This document shows, piece after piece, positions 59,350 to 64,000 of a DNA stretch of 64,000 bases; position 1 is the first letter of the stretch, and the number at the start of each line of letters is the position of its first letter. This DNA is from an uncultured Mobiluncus sp. (GTDB lineage: Bacteria > Actinomycetota > Actinomycetes > Actinomycetales > Actinomycetaceae): NCBI RefSeq assembly GCF_902488535.1, contig NZ_CABTWO010000003.1:62001-126000 (forward strand), read 5' to 3'. Below the pieces are notes generated by a model. That model saw only the letters and a list, made by a program, of their open reading frames with translations, did not search any database and was not told the origin of the DNA. The position numbers and the translations under genes are program-made.

Positions 59350-60692
59350 GGGGTAAAGGACAATTTGTGTGTTTTTTATCCGGGTTTTTTGTTGTGGTAG
59401 GGCCTTAAAGTCGGGTTGATAGTTGGTTTGGCTGAACTTTGGGGTCGGTCAAATTGTGTGTCTGTTTTCTTGTGTTTTGCTTGTGTTGGTGGGGGAAAGT
59501 CGGGTTGAAAGTTGGTTGGTTCATGCTGTTGGCATGAATATGGTGAAATGCCCGGCGTGTAATACTTTTTTGAAACGTAATGGAAAGACTTCTTCTGGTT
59601 CTCAGCGTTGGCGTTGTAAGGAGTGTGGAAGGTCTCAGGTCGGAAAGATTGATAACTCTGCTAAAGAGCTTAATCGTTTCCTGAGCTGGCTGTTGTCGCG
59701 TCAGCGGCAGAAAGACATGCCCGGAGCGGGCCGGACGTTTTGTCGTCATGCAGCTAAGTTCTGGTGTTTATGGCCGTTCTCTCCGATCGTGGACGAGGTT
59801 CATGACGTGGTGTTTGTCGACGGGATTTATCTGGGGCGCAAGGCCGTGGTTTTGATTGCCTGTACTCGTCAGCATGTGTTGGGCTGGTATGTGGCTAGGA
59901 ACGAGAACATTAACGCGTGGAAAGCCTTGCTGGATCGGATAGCGCCCCCGCTTCTAGTCGTGAGCGATGGTGGGTCAGGTTTCAAAACCGCTAGAGCAGC
60001 TTCTTGGCCTGGCACGCAGGTCCAGCGTTGCACATATCACGCGTTTATGCAGGTACGACGTTACATCACCATGAATCCGAAGCTGCCAGCCGGGAAACAA
60101 CTCGGGAGAATAGTACGCGACCTGTTACATGTCCATAACGTGGAAGAATCTCTACAATGGCTGGTCGGGTTCAACAACTGGTGCCTGGAATGGGAAGCCT
60201 TCCTCGCGGAGGAAACCATAAACGAATACGGCACAAGATGCTTGACCCACGAGAAACTCGCTCGCGCCCGGGACTCGCTAATTAGGCTCATAAAATCCGG
60301 TAACCTGTTCACCTATCTCGATCCTGACCTCGCAGACCAGACCCTGACCTGCCTACCAGCAATGAACAACCAGATCGAAGGCGGGATAAACGCTCAACTC
60401 CGTGCCATGCTCAAAGACCACCGCGGAATGAGCCTGGCCAGGCGAATCAAAGCGGTTTTCTGGTGGTGCTACCACCACATCGAAAACCCCGCGACTCCAG
60501 CAGAAATCCTGAAAATAATGCCTACGGATGCGCAACTCGAGGAATACTACCTAAACCAGGAAAACCTACACATCACCCAAAGAAACCTCCCCGGATGGGG
60601 CGACGCAATCATCTGCAACGAACTCCACCACACCACCCCCTACAACAACACATGGGACTAACCCCCCAGACACACAATTTGTCCTTTACCCC
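59350..60692 (+). mobile_element. IS256-family (IS1249-type) insertion sequence
   Basis: A 1343-bp element with 22-bp terminal inverted repeats, left GGGGTAAAGGACAATTTGTGTG and right the complement with one mismatch. It carries a single transposase gene. No clear target duplication flanks it. The right end is 94 bases before the adhesin start. The left end cuts an unknown gene remnant. An extra right-type end lies at 54353. Confidence 0.88.
59534..60661 (+). CDS. IS1249-type transposase
   Basis: A 375-residue transposase, intact. The N-terminal zinc ribbon has CPAC (6-9) and CKEC (28-31). The DDE triad is probably Asp96 (FVDGIYL), Asp145 (VSDGGSGF) and Glu282 (NNQIEGGINAQLR), with CTYHAF typical of IS256/IS1249 relatives. 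The ATG at 59534 gives the expected start MNMVKCPAC; the frame is open for 37 more codons upstream but those are hydrophobic and unlike the family. No clear ribosome site, usual for transposases. Confidence 0.88.
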   Translation: MNMVKCPACNTFLKRNGKTSSGSQRWRCKECGRSQVGKIDNSAKELNRFLSWLLSRQRQKDMPGAGRTFCRHAAKFWCLWPFSPIVDEVHDVVFVDGIYLGRKAVVLIACTRQHVLGWYVARNENINAWKALLDRIAPPLLVVSDGGSGFKTARAASWPGTQVQRCTYHAFMQVRRYITMNPKLPAGKQLGRIVRDLLHVHNVEESLQWLVGFNNWCLEWEAFLAEETINEYGTRCLTHEKLARARDSLIRLIKSGNLFTYLDPDLADQTLTCLPAMNNQIEGGINAQLRAMLKDHRGMSLARRIKAVFWWCYHHIENPATPAEILKIMPTDAQLEEYYLNQENLHITQRNLPGWGDAIICNELHHTTPYNNTWD

Positions 60693-60785
60693 TTACTTAA
60701 CCCCAATTTTCCGGTAAAATGGATGTGTGTTATAGCCTCAATCTGAGTTCGGGTTTGGAACGTACACCTATCAAGGGAGACTCAA

Positions 60786-63700
60786 ATGAATCATTACCGC
60801 AAGACTACGCTAGCCCGCCACGCAGTACCTGGAAAGGGTTCTGTGCTGATGAAAAAGATCTATGCTACGTGTGCGGCAGTGTCTCTGACGCTGATGTGCG
60901 GGTTGGCCGTGATTATGGCAGGTTCTTCGCCGCGGGCATATGCGGCTGTGCCGCCCAAGTTTGAGCAGGCCATCGATTCCTCGCAGTCTACCACAGAAGC
61001 CAAAACCGTCTCCGGTTCCGTCAAGAAACTGCTGGCAGTACCGTCTACCGGTAATATTTCTGCCACCGCAGACTTGGGGGTCGGACTGGCGAATGTGACG
61101 GTGTACGCCCAGTGGAGCGAAGGCTCTAAGTCCAAAGGTAGATGGTCATCACCCATATACAAGGGCACCACCGATGTCAACGGTAATTTTAAGATAAAAA
61201 TGCTGCCCTACACCGATGTTAATGGGGTGAAACGTACTTTTGACGGTGAAGTCGGTTTGCATCCGGGGGGAATGTATAACGAAAAAATCCAGATTTGGGT
61301 TATCAACCCGGATCGCGACAAACTCAACCAATTCTGGGGATACGGTCAGCGTCCCTCCCCGGACGGATACGTGCAGGATTCCACCGGCAAAGCCTATTGG
61401 GGCAACACCTACGGTGTCCAGGGCGCGGACACCTATTTTGTGGAGAAACAAGACCCCACCAAGACTTCCGTCACCCCCGTCAACACCACCAACACCCTGT
61501 CGGGTTCGCGAGGGGGTCATATCTCCGGCAAGGTCTACTGGAACTGGGTACAGGGCGTGGGCTCGGCGCGTTGGGTGGATTTAAATAATCCTGACGGTGA
61601 CAAGCTGGTACGGGGTCAGAAGGTGCAGGCGTCTTACCTGAGCGATTGTGCCGTTAAACAAGTTGAAACGTATTACGCCGACAACAAAACCGGGCTTTTC
61701 AAGAATCACACTTTCCGCGCCTCCGCCTCCACCACTCCGGATAGGAGCCGGTGGGTTGCCCAAGATGAAGCCAACTTGCAAAAATACATCCAGGAACAAA
61801 TCCGTCTCGGTACGGGATCTTGTCAGTGGATTGCAGAAACCGTGCAGGCCACTACCGGACCAGATGGCAAATACACGTTGCAGTTCAACGGCAGCTGGGG
61901 CAATAACCAGCGCAGCTGTCAGACGGTTCCGGCGGGACGAACTTGCGGCGAGGTTGCGCCTGATCCCGACACCGGATTCTGGGAAGGGATTGGCAGGAAT
62001 GACCAGAAGCACGTGAACTGGGACTATTTGAACGTTTCTTTGGTTGATAAGCCAGATGGTATCGGGTACATGGATCCGTGGCGCGGCAATAATTTCTTTG
62101 ACACCCGCCAAGGCGCGGCTATGTTCAAGCCGTTCGGTGTCACCGGTAATTACGCCGGATCCAATGAACAGTGGGACGACTTGAATCTGGGATTGGTGCC
62201 GGTAGAGACCTATTTTGATGTCTTGGAATATGACACCAGCACCCATGCCGCCACCCCAGGCAGCACGGTAAACACCTCTACCGAGGGGCTGGCTCCTGCC
62301 AATAAGATTGATAGCAATAAATATAGAATCACCTGGTACGACCCCAGTGAGAAGCAGGTAGGACACTGCGAGCTAACAGCTGACAACAGCGGGGTTTTGG
62401 AGTCTTGCCCGTTTAAAGTTCCTGCAGATTTGAAGGAAAACACTGTGTATAACGCGGTGTTGACCTCGGTAGATGAGCACGGGAAAGACGTAGTAGTTTT
62501 AGGTACCGATTCCTTCCTTGCGGTGGTGCCGGATTACGATGCCAACTACCAGCAAACCAAAACCAAGGTGGGCGTGGAAGCAACTTCTGCGGCTCCTACT
62601 TTCGACAAGAAAGACACTGCCCCGGTAGAGAAACTCAAGTATTTGCCTGCAGGCTATAACCCGGTTTTCGAACTCGACAAGGCAAAGATGACCGAGGCCG
62701 GTCTAAACGTGGATGATTTTTCCATTGATCCTTCGACGGGGGCAGTTACTTGGAAGAGCCCCGCCGGTGAGGACGGCACCGTCATCTCAGTCCCGGTGAA
62801 AATGACTTACTCCAAGCCACTTAAAGCTGGAGGAACCATCAAAATTTCAGAACCGGCGAGTGCGCCCTTCATAATCCAAGCTCCCCAAGATGACGATAAA
62901 GATGGGGTAGCGAATGATAAAGATAAATGTCTAGACACCCCCAGTGGGCAAACGGTGCAGGCTAACGGCTGTACCTATGCGCAACAGTACGATACCAGCT
63001 ATGACGCGGTAACCGCAGATCCCGGCTCAAAGGCCAGTTCCGGGTTACCAAAGTTCAAAGATAACCAGACAGCTGGTGCTGTGCCCAGCGACACCCCGCC
63101 GGTAGAGGGTATCAGGTACTCCCTGGACAAGACCAACCTGCCGGACGGGGTAACCGAGGATACGGTTACAGTTGATCCAGATACCGGCAAAGTAACTTGG
63201 AATATTCCTACAGGCACTCCGGCTAACACCTATCAGATTCCGGTGAAGGTTTCCTATCCGAATAATTCCGGATCCACTACCGTAAAGGTTCCATTTACGG
63301 TGAATAAAGCTACACCGCCTCCAGCTGGCAGCATCACCAAACCCGGCGATCAAAGCTCCAAGGCGGGAGAGGCAATCACGCCTATAACCGTGAGTGCAGA
63401 AAACATCAAGACCGGCACCCTCACAGTGAGCGGACTGCCTGACGGGCTGTCTTTCAATTCTGCGACCAACAAAATTACCGGCACTCCTACGACAGCCAGC
63501 CCGAGCGGCGACCCCTCCGTGGTCACCATTAAAGCTGTAGGTCTGGACGGTCGAGAAGTAACCGAGACCTTCAAATACACGGTTACACCTCCGGATAAAC
63601 CCGCTACTATCACGCCGATTGCTGACCAAAGCGGGACTGCCGGACAGCCAATTAACCCGATTCCGGTAGAAATTGCTAACGGAGTGGAGCCTCCGACATT

Positions 63701-64000
63701 CACCGGGCTTCCCGACGGGCTGGGTTATGACCCGAATACCGGCACCATTACCGGTACGGTTAACCCGGTAGATGGCGCTGGTAATCCTCTAAAAAACCCG
63801 AAAACTTACCCGGTTACGGTGAAAGTTAAAGGACAAGATGGAAAAGTAGTTTCCACTTCTTTCTCTATCACTATTAACCCGGCACCCAAACCGGATACCG
63901 ACAAGGATGGGGTAGATGACACTAAGGATGTTTGCCCCGGCACTATCAAGGGGTTGAAGGTAGATACCGACGGGTGCGCCGCGAACCAGAAGTACCTGCC
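60786..64000 (+). CDS. large secreted adhesin with Ig-like and TSP3 repeats (3' truncated)
   Basis: The frame is open from 60786 to the window end (over 1,070 residues) with no stop. AAGGGAGA lies six bases before the ATG. A long signal peptide (about 1-54, hydrophobic core after MKKIYATCAA) ends near AYA-AV. Residues about 60-570 form an unrecognised extracellular region. Then thrombospondin type-3-like calcium motifs (DDDKDGVANDKDKC and DTDKDGVDDTKDVC) alternate with Rib/He_PIG-type Ig-like domains (SGLPDGLSFNSATNKITGTP, TGLPDGLGYDPNTGTITGT). It is a Rib/alpha-like surface adhesin; a wall anchor is probably beyond the edge. The IS lies just upstream. Confidence 0.85.
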   Translation, partial: MNHYRKTTLARHAVPGKGSVLMKKIYATCAAVSLTLMCGLAVIMAGSSPRAYAAVPPKFEQAIDSSQSTTEAKTVSGSVKKLLAVPSTGNISATADLGVGLANVTVYAQWSEGSKSKGRWSSPIYKGTTDVNGNFKIKMLPYTDVNGVKRTFDGEVGLHPGGMYNEKIQIWVINPDRDKLNQFWGYGQRPSPDGYVQDSTGKAYWGNTYGVQGADTYFVEKQDPTKTSVTPVNTTNTLSGSRGGHISGKVYWNWVQGVGSARWVDLNNPDGDKLVRGQKVQASYLSDCAVKQVETYYADNKTGLFKNHTFRASASTTPDRSRWVAQDEANLQKYIQEQIRLGTGSCQWIAETVQATTGPDGKYTLQFNGSWGNNQRSCQTVPAGRTCGEVAPDPDTGFWEGIGRNDQKHVNWDYLNVSLVDKPDGIGYMDPWRGNNFFDTRQGAAMFKPFGVTGNYAGSNEQWDDLNLGLVPVETYFDVLEYDTSTHAATPGSTVNTSTEGLAPANKIDSNKYRITWYDPSEKQVGHCELTADNSGVLESCPFKVPADLKENTVYNAVLTSVDEHGKDVVVLGTDSFLAVVPDYDANYQQTKTKVGVEATSAAPTFDKKDTAPVEKLKYLPAGYNPVFELDKAKMTEAGLNVDDFSIDPSTGAVTWKSPAGEDGTVISVPVKMTYSKPLKAGGTIKISEPASAPFIIQAPQDDDKDGVANDKDKCLDTPSGQTVQANGCTYAQQYDTSYDAVTADPGSKASSGLPKFKDNQTAGAVPSDTPPVEGIRYSLDKTNLPDGVTEDTVTVDPDTGKVTWNIPTGTPANTYQIPVKVSYPNNSGSTTVKVPFTVNKATPPPAGSITKPGDQSSKAGEAITPITVSAENIKTGTLTVSGLPDGLSFNSATNKITGTPTTASPSGDPSVVTIKAVGLDGREVTETFKYTVTPPDKPATITPIADQSGTAGQPINPIPVEIANGVEPPTFTGLPDGLGYDPNTGTITGTVNPVDGAGNPLKNPKTYPVTVKVKGQDGKVVSTSFSITINPAPKPDTDKDGVDDTKDVCPGTIKGLKVDTDGCAANQKYL

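Larger units (their letters stand above)
54353..60692. other. candidate mobile island bounded by IS ends
   Basis: The orphan end at 54353 and the right end of the complete IS at 60692 are perfect 18-bp inverted repeats that bracket about 6.3 kb: a ParB-like protein, zinc-finger plus adenine methylase, two VapD-like modules, gene remnants and the IS itself. The interior is richer in AT than the flanks. No direct target duplication is seen at the outer ends (left AGGGTTTT, right TTACTTAA). It may be a composite transposon-like unit or the result of deletion between IS copies. Confidence 0.5.

Noticed and set aside
60719..60964. Plus-strand 81-aa frame before the adhesin
   Set aside because: It is in another frame and overlaps the adhesin start, which has a better ribosome site and signal peptide.
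61581..62366. Minus-strand frame of 261 aa within the adhesin
   Set aside because: The plus-strand frame from 60786 is continuous with a signal peptide and domain repeats, so this is a shadow.

Overview
The window looks like the chromosome of a high-GC Gram-positive actinobacterium of the Actinomycetaceae type. A Mobiluncus-like organism fits best, but this is inferred from gene content and not proven. Supporting signs are the actinobacterial families (DUF3039, DUF3017, DUF2017, DUF2342, DUF6350, UPF0182, PPA1309-like), the UvrD2 neighbourhood, many probable leaderless genes, a sortase-built pilus and a non-secreted sialidase-like protein. Most of the window is moderately GC-rich. The stretch from about 54.4 to 59.1 kb is visibly richer in AT.

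Layout. 0-5 kb: tail of an unknown gene, a small membrane protein, a large PspC-domain membrane protein and, divergently, a PspC-histidine kinase with its LuxR-type regulator. 5-12.2 kb: sialidase-like protein coupled to PcrA helicase, PPK2 on the other strand, and sucCD. 12.2-20.5 kb: an intergenic region with a 41-bp direct repeat, then DUF6350, purN, purH, DUF3017, an acyl-CoA ligase and icd. sucCD and icd share a palindromic operator-like site. 20.4-31.1 kb (minus strand): a pilus operon in the order giant tip adhesin, major pilin, class C sortase, small pilin. 31.4-36.1 kb: a three-gene ABC exporter and an NSS transporter. 36.4-42 kb: ddh, hup, DUF3039, pncB, a 46-residue membrane peptide, clpS, DUF2017 and murI. 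42-44.2 kb (minus): rph-rdgB, then two tiny genes whose products end in similar LDV motifs. 44.2-54 kb: the YlbL-like protease and DUF2342 pair fired from an 18-bp divergent promoter, a ThiF/E1-like protein, UvrD2, a PPA1309-like protein and UPF0182.

54.2-60.7 kb is the accessory region. It starts just after an initiator tRNA gene. An 18-bp sequence identical to one end of the IS256/IS1249-type element at 59.35-60.69 kb lies at 54,353, so matching IS ends in opposite orientation bracket about 6.3 kb. Inside are a ParB-domain protein, a zinc-finger/adenine-methylase pair, a two-gene module with a VapD-like protein, a second copy of that module whose VapD-like gene is truncated, and gene debris. 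After the IS, a large secreted adhesin with Ig-like and thrombospondin type-3 repeats runs off the right edge.

The best candidates for something undescribed are the IS-end-bounded island with its duplicated VapD-like modules, the pair of tiny LDV-tailed proteins behind two abutting hairpins, and the shared sucCD/icd operator. None can be proven from sequence alone.
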